The notes under the pieces: model-generated
The model's input: only the letters and a program-made list of their open reading frames with translations
The model's database searches: none
What the model was told of the DNA's origin: nothing
Position numbers and translations under genes: made by a program
NCBI GenBank assembly: GCA_011033025.1
Contig: WFMF01000017.1
Location: 372,001-436,000 of the forward strand
Direction of reading: 5' to 3'
Origin: Beroe forskalii
Taxonomy: Eukaryota > Ctenophora > Nuda > Beroida > Beroidae
DNA: 64,000 nt
Part shown: piece by piece, positions 1 to 8,969 of the stretch
Layout: each line of letters opens with the position of its first letter
How positions within the stretch are numbered: position 1 is the stretch's first letter

Positions 1-83
1 TGCGAACTATAGTATATCAAAACCCTGCCTCGTTAGGCACCGCCCCTTCGGGCTCTTTCACTCGGCCTCTCGAGTACTCACCA
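1..83 (+). repeat. 3' end of the 5' LTR
   Basis: These bases are identical to 7249-7331 and are followed two bases later by a TGG-starting tract that fits a primer binding site. Only the last part of the LTR is inside the window. Confidence 0.88.
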
Positions 84-85
84 TC

Positions 86-103
86 TGGTGGCCTCGGTGG
101 GAT
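86..103 (+). promoter_or_regulatory. Probable tRNA primer binding site of the LTR element
   Basis: TGGTGGCCTCGGTGGGAT lies two bases after the LTR end. It begins with TGG, the complement of the CCA end of a tRNA, as in most LTR elements. The tRNA species was not identified. Confidence 0.5.
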
Positions 104-197
104 TTCGTTGTTATTGTTTTGTGCAGGGATATTTTAAGTTTTAGAAGGGTATTACGTGCTATAGTGTAGTCAGAGTTAGTGGTAGTGAGTAACGAGT

Positions 198-1637
198 TTG
201 AGTGTTGAGATGGCTACCATTACGAAGTTGAGGATGGAGATAGACGATCTGACTCAGAGGAAGGAGTTGCTAGATCAGAACGATGAGGATTACGCTGAGA
301 ATCTGGATAAGGTGGCGACTGAAATCGATGAAAAGGTTGATCAGTTGATCGCCTTAGCACAAGATCTCGAGCACAAGTTGGCTTGTCAGCCACGTGCGAG
401 TAACATTGCGGAAAAGCAGGAAGGAAGTTTTAGTCCCGTTGAACCTGGTACGAGTACTCCAGTCCGTGGTACTAGTAAAAATCTCTTCCCGTTGCCGAGA
501 GATGAAGCTGATCAGGCGAATGTTGATGTGACTGGTATTTCTCAGAAGACAGACAAGCTGAAGCTTGTTAAGATCGCCAAACCCCAGTCGTTTAACAAGG
601 GTGATAACATAGATGTTTTCCTGGAGCAGTTCGAGCGCTTCATAACTCTTGGTAACTTCAGAGACCAGAATCTGGATTTCTACTTTCTGTCCTTGATTAA
701 GGATGAGAAGATGTACATGAAACTCCGCTCAGTGAAGCTCTCACGTCTTGAGAAGTCTCATGCCGGGTTGCTGGTTGCAGCTTACAAGAGAGTTCTCTAC
801 CCGGAAGCTGAAGTTATTGCGTTGAGGAACAGTCTTGCACTGTTGAAGCAATCTGATGGCGAGTCGATTGAGGAATTCTCGTTGAAGATCGAACGTCTTG
901 TGGAGAAGGTGTACCCTAATGAGCCGTTTGGGCCACAAGCTGCCCTGACCACCTTCCTCAACGGGCTCATGGATGTAGAGGTTAAACGAGCTGTGCTACA
1001 GAAGTCGCTGAAAACATTCCGTGAGAATGTGGATGAGGCTGTGAAGGTCGATAAGATAAACAAATCTTTGGCGGAGTCCTCCTCTTCTGGCTCAAACTTG
1101 GGAAGTAGCGTTGAGAACCATGTTGGTTCAGTAGAAGTGATGAGGGTTAATAGCCAAGAGTCTGTGAGTGGACCACGTCCCCGTTGGAACGTGGCTGGGA
1201 ACGTAACTTCTGATCCATCTGTAGATGGTAGGCATGCTGTCGCAGGTGCCGATACTTGGAGACCCCGATTTCCTTCCGGTGGGTTTCGTGGCAGATACAG
1301 TGGTTTTAGAGGAGGCTATCGCAGTAATAACCGTGGTTATAATCCTGTGGGGTATAGGAACAACTTTAGACCGAATTATGGTTACAGGAGTCGTCAGAGT
1401 CCATACTCGGATGCGTATAACAACTCGAATTATGGTAGGAACCAACATTATAACGGGGGTTATTATCGTAACAATAATCGCGATAGTGATCGTGGTAATT
1501 TCAGAGGTGTAAATGCTGTAAATCAGAGTAATAATCAGAGTTCATATCGCGGTAACGTTGATTATCAGAGTAGGAACGCTGATGGTTTAAACTACACAGG
1601 GGTTCAAGGAACGCAGCTACCTCGGATGCCCCAGTAA
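198..1637 (+). CDS. Gag-like protein of the LTR element (479 aa)
   Basis: This is the first long frame after the LTR and the likely structural protein of the element. The N-terminal 65 residues are strongly charged and heptad-like, suggesting a coiled coil. A central region (about residues 120-290) has the spacing of a retrotransposon Gag capsid domain, with runs such as FLEQFERF and LNGLMDVEVKRAV. The C-terminal third is rich in Gly, Arg, Asn and Tyr, with repeated FRGGYR-like runs, and is probably nucleic-acid binding. The pol frame follows directly in another frame, and relatives commonly link the two by frameshifting or read-through. Assignment rests on position and composition. Confidence 0.8.
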   Translation: MSVEMATITKLRMEIDDLTQRKELLDQNDEDYAENLDKVATEIDEKVDQLIALAQDLEHKLACQPRASNIAEKQEGSFSPVEPGTSTPVRGTSKNLFPLPRDEADQANVDVTGISQKTDKLKLVKIAKPQSFNKGDNIDVFLEQFERFITLGNFRDQNLDFYFLSLIKDEKMYMKLRSVKLSRLEKSHAGLLVAAYKRVLYPEAEVIALRNSLALLKQSDGESIEEFSLKIERLVEKVYPNEPFGPQAALTTFLNGLMDVEVKRAVLQKSLKTFRENVDEAVKVDKINKSLAESSSSGSNLGSSVENHVGSVEVMRVNSQESVSGPRPRWNVAGNVTSDPSVDGRHAVAGADTWRPRFPSGGFRGRYSGFRGGYRSNNRGYNPVGYRNNFRPNYGYRSRQSPYSDAYNNSNYGRNQHYNGGYYRNNNRDSDRGNFRGVNAVNQSNNQSSYRGNVDYQSRNADGLNYTGVQGTQLPRMPQ

Positions 1638-1651
1638 ATAATGTAAATGCT

Positions 1652-4600
1652 GTGAACAAAAATGCGTGTGCTAACCAGCTCGTTACCCGGGGTAAATGTT
1701 CGGAGAATGATGTCACGTGTTTTCTTGACAGTGGATCAAGTGTTTCTTTAGTAAACGGTGCGTTTGTGAAGCATCTTGGACGCATGGGAGATTTGTACCA
1801 GAGTCCTGTCCATTTATCTTCCTTTACAAACGATAAAATTGAAACTCTTGGATGTATAGATTTAGAATTAACACTTTTAGATACTAAAACCTTACACAAA
1901 TTCCATGTGGTAAACATGATGGACACTGATATGTTACTTGGTGTGGATTTCCTAACTACTGCAAAACTTAAACTGGATTTTGGTAAGAGAGAGTTACTCT
2001 CTGGTACTAGCACATGTAAAATAGACCGTCGTCTAAATTCTACTAACAAAACTGCAAAAATTAGATGTTCTAGAACAGTAGTTATTAAACCAGGAACAAT
2101 GTGTTATGTGACTGGCAAATTGCCGCAGTACAGGAAGGTTCCTGTACAAGGAGTCGTTGAACCATACCAGAATACGGAGTTACGTGCTAGCTGTCTTATA
2201 GCATCGTCTTTAAATCAAACTAATGGGCGGTCCCTAGTAGTTCAAGTTCTAAATCCTTTCGAAGAGGAAGTAATCTTGTACAAAAATCAGTTATTAGGGT
2301 TTTTACAACCTGTGGAAAATGGGCGTTCCTTTGAAAAGGTGAACGCGGTCCTGAAATCCGATTCTACTGTCAACTCACATAATAGTAGTGCTGATCCGTG
2401 TTTAGAGGCGAATTCTGATTGGACCAGGGAAAGGCTTTTTAAGGAGTTAAAACTTGATAACTTGGAAACGCCATTGACTAGTGATGAACGAACAGAATTA
2501 GAAGAGTTGATATGGGAATTTAGGGATAGTTTCTCTAAAAATGAATTCGATCTCGGGTGCTGCAATTTCTTTAAGGCTCGAATTGAGCTGAAGGATGGTC
2601 CTTGCAAAACGTGGACAAATTCTTTCCCTGTCCCGTATAAACTAGAGGCTGAGATGAATAGGTACATTGAAAACATGAAGAAGAGTGGAATTGTGGAACC
2701 GTGTACAACCCATAATAACTTCAACCACCCAGTTTTCCTCGTTAGGAAACCTACAAAAGTTGCTGGAGAACCACCGAAATTTAGGTTTATATCTGATCTG
2801 AGGAATCTGAATTCCATAACTGTAACAGATCATTTTGAAATGCCTAATCTAAATAGGGTTCTTGATAGGCTTGGTACCAGCAAGATATTCTCCTCAGCGG
2901 ATATGGCTTCTTCTTACCATCAGGTGGAATATGAGGAAAATTCAAAACCGTACACCTCGTTCACAGTTCTTGGTCAGCGTCTCAGATTCGCCCGGATGTG
3001 TCAAGGTCATAAGAATAGTGGAGCTAAGTTTAGTAGGATGACTGAAAGGCTGTTAGCCAGTATTGACGTTCACAATATAGTCGCATTTCTTGACGATATT
3101 CTACTATCAAGTGTCGACGTCTCGACACATTTCAAGTATTTGAGATTACTTTTTACACGGCTGAAATCTGCTAACTTGAAAATATCGCCTAAGAAGACAC
3201 ATCTTATGAGGAAGTCCATAGAATACGTTGGTATTTCTATTAGTGAGGAAGGAGTTAAAATAACTGATGATAGGATCTCTGCGCTGAAGGATCTCAAACC
3301 TCCGAAGAATGTTCGACAGACTTTAAAGCTGATTGGGTTTTTAAACTGGAACAGGAAATGGATTCCTAATTTCGCTACTATAGCTGAGCCTTTGTACAGG
3401 CTTACTCGCAAAGACGTTAAGTTTAGGTGGACTAATGTTGAACAAGCTGCTATGGAGGAATTAATTTCACTGATGTCCAAAAATCCTGTCCTCGCACATC
3501 CTGATATCGATGATCCCCACGACAGTTACGTATTAGAAGTTGACAGCTCTCGACATGCTCACGGAGCGAAGCTGAGTCAGCTTATTGGTGGTGAACGCAG
3601 AACGGTGGCCTATTTTTCGAAGAGAGTTCGGAGAGAGATGAGAACGTGGGGCCAAGCTCGCCTGGAGTTAGAAGGCGTTTTTGAAGCGATAAAACACTTT
3701 GAATGCTACCTTCGTGCTACCAATCATTTTGAAGTTTTAGTAGACTGCTTGAGTCTGTTATCTGGAACAGTGTTTGCTAAAGTAGACGCAGCTATACTCC
3801 GACGTTTCGAGTACTTAGCTAAGTTTAAATTCACACTTGTACATCAGAGTGGTGTGAAGCAGCAGATATCAGATTTCTTATCCAGGTACAATTACACTGG
3901 CCAAACGTGCAATAAGTCTACGCAGACACTAGTACGCTCTCAGGTCAATACAGTGGTGGAAAAAGTTGAAGATAGTTGCCATGACAACCTCCTATTGGAC
4001 TGCCAAGATAACACAATTGAGACGAGTTTTACGTCTGGGAAGAATGAGAGTCCAGAAGTCGGTTCGTTGACTGACGCTTTGGCTACGGGTTGTGTAGGTG
4101 ACGTAGACGATGAGGATGAAGCGGTGAGAGAAGCTGGATCAACTATGATGTGCCTGGAAGTAGATGAGAACAGCGATGAAGAGGAGGAATGCTACTGCTA
4201 CATGACGACGGTGAACGCTGTGGAAGTGAAGGGAGTGGATAGCGAGGAAGACAAGCAGGACAGTGATGTGGGTGCGACGAAAATAGATGATTGGATGGTC
4301 CCTCGCAAGGATGACTTCATCAAAGCACAGATGGAGGATGTGATACTGAAGGAGGTGAGAACTTGGTTGCAGAAGGGTAAGAAACCTGATAAAATCCAGG
4401 CTACGCGAGTACCTCAGACTCTTCTTTCCTTATGGAAGCAGTTCGGTTTACTTAAATTAGATAATGAGGGTATGATTAAAAGGAAATGGCTGTGTCTAAA
4501 GTCGCCAGAGGAGTCACGTGACCTGATTGTTGTGCCGGAGACGATGTATGAGACTATTATGAACCTATACCACTCGTCAGTGGGGTTCGCGCATCCAGGG

Positions 4601-5701
4601 GTTGACAGGTGCCTTGATAGATGTAGACTTCGTTTCTACTGGCCAAGTATGAAGTCCGAGTTCAAGGATTACATAGCAGCGTGTGAAACTTGTGCAGGTG
4701 CCAAGCAACCCAAGGCGTACCTCAAAGCCCCGCTGAACCACATTGTAGTTCACTCCTTTGGTCAATGTGTAACAATCGATCACATAGTTGTGAGTTTGGA
4801 AGATGCCACACCCAGAGGTAATAGATACGTGTTAACTATTACGGACATGTTCTCTGGGTACTTGGTTGGAGTACCAGTGAAGACGCAGACCAGTTCAGAG
4901 ACCATTAAGGTGATTTTTCAAAGGTGGATACTTATCTTTGGTTACTTTTCAGAAATAATCTTGGACAACCATCCATCCTTCACAAGTACATTTTTCAATG
5001 AAGTTTTTGATGCGTTTAGTTGTAAACGAACACATGGAACAGCGTACTCTAAGCATTCTCAAGGCAAAGCGGAATCTTCCAATAAGAGACTCAACAATGC
5101 TCTACGGTGTATTATCCCCAAAGGGAAGGAGAAGCATTGGGACACGTATGTCCCATATGCTGTTTTTGCCCTAAACTGCCTGAAAAATCGTAATACTGGA
5201 TATTCAGCTAACATGCTATGCTTTAATAAGGAATTGCGTACCCCGATAGATGTAGTCCTGGATGAAGACATCGGGGGAGAGGGAAGAATGCCATCTGTGT
5301 ATGAATTGAAGAAGAAGGTGAGAGACATCACGAGGAAAGTGCGTTTACAGGACGATGCTAGTTACAAATATGCAAAAACTTACTACGACAAGAATTTATA
5401 TGGTCCCTACTTCGAAGAAGGAGACCGTTGTTTCCTCCTATTAAACTGCAAACTTCATAAGTTTGGGCCACGGTGGCAAGGACCAATGGTTGTCAAAAAA
5501 GCCATCGACCAGCACGTGTATGTGGTCGAGATACCTGCGTCAGGGAAAGAGAAAGTGGTCAATATCTCGCAGATGAAGCACTTTCCAAAAGAGTCTAGTG
5601 AGAGAGAGGAGTCTAGGGAGAGAGGCACAGTGCCTGTTTTTGAGGAAAAGAGTGAAGAGATCAAGTGGGAAAGAGGGAGAAATCTAAGAAGTTTAGGGTA
5701 G
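1652..5701 (+). CDS. pol: Pol polyprotein of the LTR element (1349 aa)
   Basis: Domains in order: a retropepsin-like aspartic protease near the N-terminus (LDSGSSVSLV, later LLGVDF); reverse transcriptase at about residues 310-530 (FISDLRNLN, SADMASSYHQVEY, FLDDILLSS); RNase H at about 620-740 (LEVDSSRHAHGAKL, AYFSKRVR); an acidic linker; and integrase at about 960-1200, with an HHCC-type zinc finger (HPGVDRC, CETC) and a core with TIDHIVV, ILDNHPSF and GKAESSNKR. RT, RNase H and then integrase is the Ty3/gypsy order. The C-terminal part resembles the basic tail beyond the integrase core. It is one long open frame. Confidence 0.93.
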   Translation: MNKNACANQLVTRGKCSENDVTCFLDSGSSVSLVNGAFVKHLGRMGDLYQSPVHLSSFTNDKIETLGCIDLELTLLDTKTLHKFHVVNMMDTDMLLGVDFLTTAKLKLDFGKRELLSGTSTCKIDRRLNSTNKTAKIRCSRTVVIKPGTMCYVTGKLPQYRKVPVQGVVEPYQNTELRASCLIASSLNQTNGRSLVVQVLNPFEEEVILYKNQLLGFLQPVENGRSFEKVNAVLKSDSTVNSHNSSADPCLEANSDWTRERLFKELKLDNLETPLTSDERTELEELIWEFRDSFSKNEFDLGCCNFFKARIELKDGPCKTWTNSFPVPYKLEAEMNRYIENMKKSGIVEPCTTHNNFNHPVFLVRKPTKVAGEPPKFRFISDLRNLNSITVTDHFEMPNLNRVLDRLGTSKIFSSADMASSYHQVEYEENSKPYTSFTVLGQRLRFARMCQGHKNSGAKFSRMTERLLASIDVHNIVAFLDDILLSSVDVSTHFKYLRLLFTRLKSANLKISPKKTHLMRKSIEYVGISISEEGVKITDDRISALKDLKPPKNVRQTLKLIGFLNWNRKWIPNFATIAEPLYRLTRKDVKFRWTNVEQAAMEELISLMSKNPVLAHPDIDDPHDSYVLEVDSSRHAHGAKLSQLIGGERRTVAYFSKRVRREMRTWGQARLELEGVFEAIKHFECYLRATNHFEVLVDCLSLLSGTVFAKVDAAILRRFEYLAKFKFTLVHQSGVKQQISDFLSRYNYTGQTCNKSTQTLVRSQVNTVVEKVEDSCHDNLLLDCQDNTIETSFTSGKNESPEVGSLTDALATGCVGDVDDEDEAVREAGSTMMCLEVDENSDEEEECYCYMTTVNAVEVKGVDSEEDKQDSDVGATKIDDWMVPRKDDFIKAQMEDVILKEVRTWLQKGKKPDKIQATRVPQTLLSLWKQFGLLKLDNEGMIKRKWLCLKSPEESRDLIVVPETMYETIMNLYHSSVGFAHPGVDRCLDRCRLRFYWPSMKSEFKDYIAACETCAGAKQPKAYLKAPLNHIVVHSFGQCVTIDHIVVSLEDATPRGNRYVLTITDMFSGYLVGVPVKTQTSSETIKVIFQRWILIFGYFSEIILDNHPSFTSTFFNEVFDAFSCKRTHGTAYSKHSQGKAESSNKRLNNALRCIIPKGKEKHWDTYVPYAVFALNCLKNRNTGYSANMLCFNKELRTPIDVVLDEDIGGEGRMPSVYELKKKVRDITRKVRLQDDASYKYAKTYYDKNLYGPYFEEGDRCFLLLNCKLHKFGPRWQGPMVVKKAIDQHVYVVEIPASGKEKVVNISQMKHFPKESSEREESRERGTVPVFEEKSEEIKWERGRNLRSLG

Positions 5702-5727
5702 CTAATAGATATTGATAATGATAATGG

Positions 5728-6735
5728 ATGACTGAAGGTGAAATACGCTCACATTTTCAGATGGAGCCGAAGCTCAAGTCGAGGGTAGTCAAAGTAGTGG
5801 AAGAATCCCCTCGTCATCGGAGGCGTGGTGGGAAGCGTTCTTCCCACCGACAGAATCCCGAGTCCCCTCATCGCCGGAAACGTGTTCCCGGAAGTAGTTC
5901 TTCTCTCCGGCAACATTCCGATTCTCCTCGCCGCCGGAAACGTGAGATGACGTGTAGTTCTCTCCAGCGGAAACCTGAATCCCCTTGTCGTCCGAAGCGG
6001 GATGCAAAGCGTGGATCGTCCCTCAAGCAGAAACCTGGCTCTTCTCTACCTCTTCCTCGGAAACGGGACTCCTCACATCTGCCGCGGAAGCAGGACACCG
6101 ACAATGATGATCGCCCAAAGCGGAAGCGTCCTTCCGGATCGGGTTTGAATGATGCCACGGTGACCTCTCCTCTTCCCATTCCTGTAGATTTCGTGCCGCT
6201 ATCACCCTCACCATCTCTAATGGAAATACTAGACCCCAGTTCCCCTTCGTCATGCTCAGGGGTCAGCCCCTATTCTTTACCCGACTCTTCTTCCCCGATA
6301 AGGCAGCCAGAACTAACTGAACAGATTGGTCATAGACCACTCATAAAGATAACCCCCAAACGAAGAGTAGTTGGGAATGTATTCCCTAGGTGGCTCCTTA
6401 CGGATAAGTTCGAGGTAGATGGTTCTAGGTTGGACAAGAAATGCATACAAAAAATGAAAGATAGATACTTCAATAGATTAGAAAAGGTTGCTGAAAGTTA
6501 TCTTAGAAATCGTGATTTTCAAAAGTTCTTAAATAATAGTAGTGTTATAATTGAGAAGTGCTTAAAATTTATCAAGGAAAAGGCTAATGGTAGGGAGGCT
6601 AGATATCTTAAATTATACGTAAGAACCATGCATAGAAGGGCATTGAATGTTGCAGAGTATGCAGAATATCTCGTAGACAGGAGAGGCACGTCTGTGATCT
6701 TGAAAAAGTTTATCTACGACCTGTTGAATGTATAA
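5728..6735 (+). CDS. Third ORF of the LTR element, unknown function (335 aa)
   Basis: This frame begins shortly after pol and ends before the 3' LTR. Residues 20-130 are very basic and Ser/Pro-rich, with repeated blocks built on SPHRRKR and SSSLRQ-like runs, reminiscent of an RNA- or DNA-binding tail. A Pro/Ser linker follows, then a folded-looking helical domain of about 130 residues (VFPRWLLTDKFEVDG to the end). I see no signal peptide and no membrane span, so it does not look like an envelope protein. I do not recognise the family. It could be a nuclear or RNA-binding accessory protein of this lineage. Confidence 0.6.
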   Translation: MTEGEIRSHFQMEPKLKSRVVKVVEESPRHRRRGGKRSSHRQNPESPHRRKRVPGSSSSLRQHSDSPRRRKREMTCSSLQRKPESPCRPKRDAKRGSSLKQKPGSSLPLPRKRDSSHLPRKQDTDNDDRPKRKRPSGSGLNDATVTSPLPIPVDFVPLSPSPSLMEILDPSSPSSCSGVSPYSLPDSSSPIRQPELTEQIGHRPLIKITPKRRVVGNVFPRWLLTDKFEVDGSRLDKKCIQKMKDRYFNRLEKVAESYLRNRDFQKFLNNSSVIIEKCLKFIKEKANGREARYLKLYVRTMHRRALNVAEYAEYLVDRRGTSVILKKFIYDLLNV

Positions 6736-7248
6736 GTACTAGTAGGGATGATAATAGGTATAATTTGTTTGTATAAGTTATTACTGTTAATTTATTACTG
6801 TTGTATTAAAATGTACAATGTACGATGTACTCGTATTTTGTCTTGGATTTAGTCCATATGTAATGTTTTTGAATTTTGAAATTGTTACATATGTAATGTT
6901 TTTGAAATTGGAATTTGTTCAATTTGTTATGTAGTGTTTTCGAAATGTTGTTAAGAAGTTTGAGAAGTTATAAGGGCAAGTATTTCACAAAAATTTTTTA
7001 AATACTTTAAAAAATTTTAAACACCTGACCGGGGTATATGGGGAGATCAGTATTGGCTGATATATTGATCAGGGTTGGATTAGATTGGATATATTGGGTA
7101 TATATATTTGGGAAAGATAGTGTTGTATTATAGATAAGAAAAGTGATTGACTGATATAAGTGATAACTCATTGCCCGTTTATATCATCAAAAGTTACGTT
7201 GTGCTTTTTTGTCCGACAACTAACAAAGTATAAGACACGGTGAGTCGC

Positions 7249-7331
7249 TGCGAACTATAGTATATCAAAACCCTGCCTCGTTAGGCACCGCCCCTTCGGG
7301 CTCTTTCACTCGGCCTCTCGAGTACTCACCA
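7249..7331 (+). repeat. End of the 3' LTR
   Basis: This is an exact match to bases 1-83. It contains a GC-rich block with GCACCGCCCCTTCGGGC and ends in ACTCACCA. Host-type sequence follows at once. Confidence 0.88.
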
Positions 7332-8269
7332 CTTCTTTCATTTCAAATTAGCTATACCAGAACTGAACCAAAATTGTATCATGGACCCTAAAGGCACGAC
7401 AAGATTAAAACTCCTTGACAAAGCTTCGTTTTGTCAAGGAAAAATTACGGAATGTTATTGTAATACGTTCTTTCAAAATGCCTCAGTGAGACCATTAATA
7501 CTTACGAGTCACGACTCACGCATCTTAAAAATTAAATGAAGAACTCCAACGGTCGCCATATATTTAACTGAAGTACTGACGTATCGGTCGCCATATACCT
7601 CGAATATTGATTCAATTTTGTTATGCCTTTCGGGACACCTGGATAGCTAGGTATGAAATGGGGCTATCAGTACCGGTCAGCTCTCCTGGTTGAGTGTCTG
7701 ATAAAGACGAATAAATGTGAAAACTTTGAATTATACGAATATGGTGACCTTTGTCCGTAGTCGAATTCGTACGTAAGTGTGGCAGCTTGTCGATTCTGCT
7801 ATGCACCATATTAAAAAAATAAGCTATGAGGCGTCATTAACTTACTATATAGAAGTCTGATAATGACGACATCTCGACCGCTTATTTATCAAATGTGCAT
7901 GAATTTCGTATATTATGGAACACGCTACCATTCTCTTACAAGCACTTCAGCGCGGGATTTGAGCGCGCACGCGAGTTTTTATTGAAAAAAGTGATGCCCT
8001 GGAGTGAGCCTCCTCGGCCACGGGCATGGACGAAGAGGCTCACTTTTTTTTACATAAAAAAAGTGAGCCTAAAAATTTTTTTCATGTTTTTTTTTTTCTT
8101 GAAAAATTTTTTATAGTAAAAAAAGTGATCCTCCTCGGCCACGGGGTTGGACAAAGAGGATCAAAAAATTTTATATAAAAAATTTTTCAAGTAAAATTTT
8201 TTATGTAAAAAAAAGTGAGCCTGCTCGGCCACCGTACTGTACTCGTAGAAGCAGTTCCAACTGCGCTGC
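7332..8269. other. Flank of the LTR element, no gene seen
   Basis: AT-rich DNA without a credible coding frame. It has small internal duplications: the run GGTCGCCATATA occurs twice near 7550-7600, and a block around GAGCCTCCTCGGCCACGGG recurs near 8005, 8130 and 8220, separated by runs of A and T. The whole stretch recurs in an error-rich form at about 10040-10890. Confidence 0.6.
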
Positions 8270-8690
8270 AGCTTTCGCCTTTCAAAGGTGCGCGCGCGCT
8301 TTCATAAGGTGCGTGCATGCTTTCAAAGTGTGCTCGCACGCCTTTGGAGGCTGCGCGCACGCTTTTGGAGGGTGTGCGCACGCCTTAAGAGGGAGCGCCC
8401 ACATCTTAAGAACGTGCGCTCGTCTTAAGAGGGTGCGAGCACGCCTTAAGATGCGAGCGCGCCTTTACAGGGTGCACGCACGCCTTTAGAGGGTGTGTTC
8501 GTCTAAAAAGGGTGCGCGCATGCAAGCTTAAAAGGGTGCGCGCACGCCTTTAAAAATTGTGCGCGCACGCCTTGAAAAGTTCGTCCACGCTTTTCGAAAG
8601 TGCACGCATGCTTTTAGAGGTTACACGCCTTTAATTGGTGCGCGCTTGCCTTTAGAGCGTGCACACACGTATATTTATAAATAGAGCTTG
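8270..8690. repeat. GC-rich degenerate minisatellite (GTGCGCGCACGCC units)
   Basis: About sixteen imperfect units of roughly 25 bp share a core like GTGCGCGCACGCCTTT. The core is almost self-complementary, so each unit can form a short hairpin. The same array appears in degraded form at about 10930-11265. It is not coding. Confidence 0.75.
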
Positions 8691-8969
8691 CGCATCCTTT
8701 TTTAATTTTATTTTTTAAATTTTTTTTTTACCCTTTTCAAACCATGGGTTTGGGGAAAACAAGGTTACTTTTGGGAAGGTGTGGGGGGTTTTGGGGCCGG
8801 GGAAAAAAAAATTTTGGAGGACCCAAAAAAAACCCCAAGCCAACTGTTTTTCCCCTTTTTGGGGCTCTTCGGATGGGGGGAAGTCATACAGCAGGAACAG
8901 TCTTGTAATTTTTTTTGGTAATTTCTTTTATATAAATGATGAGAAAGGGAACCCCCGGATGGTTTTAAG
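8691..8969. other. Low-quality homopolymer-rich junction
   Basis: The sequence changes abruptly to long runs of T, A, G and C with little other structure, unlike the DNA on its left. It lies exactly where the accurate first copy of the flank stops and just before the error-rich second copy begins. This is best read as poorly called sequence at a contig or read junction. Confidence 0.6.

Larger units (their letters stand above)
1..7331 (+). mobile_element. Ty3/gypsy-type LTR retrotransposon
   Basis: Fossil virus-like element. The first 83 bases recur exactly at 7249-7331, so the window opens inside the 5' LTR and 7331 is the end of the 3' LTR; both pieces end in CA. Between them lie a gag-like frame, a pol frame in the order protease, reverse transcriptase, RNase H, integrase (the Ty3/gypsy order), and a third frame of unknown role. 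The frames are long and open, so the copy looks whole within the window, and the visible LTR pieces are identical, which suggests a young insertion. The 5' LTR start and any target-site duplication lie outside the window. The start of the 3' LTR, somewhere after 6738, was not pinned down. Confidence 0.92.

Noticed and set aside
5728-6735. Envelope protein of the LTR element
   Set aside because: Position fits, but no signal peptide, membrane span or cysteine-rich ectodomain is visible.
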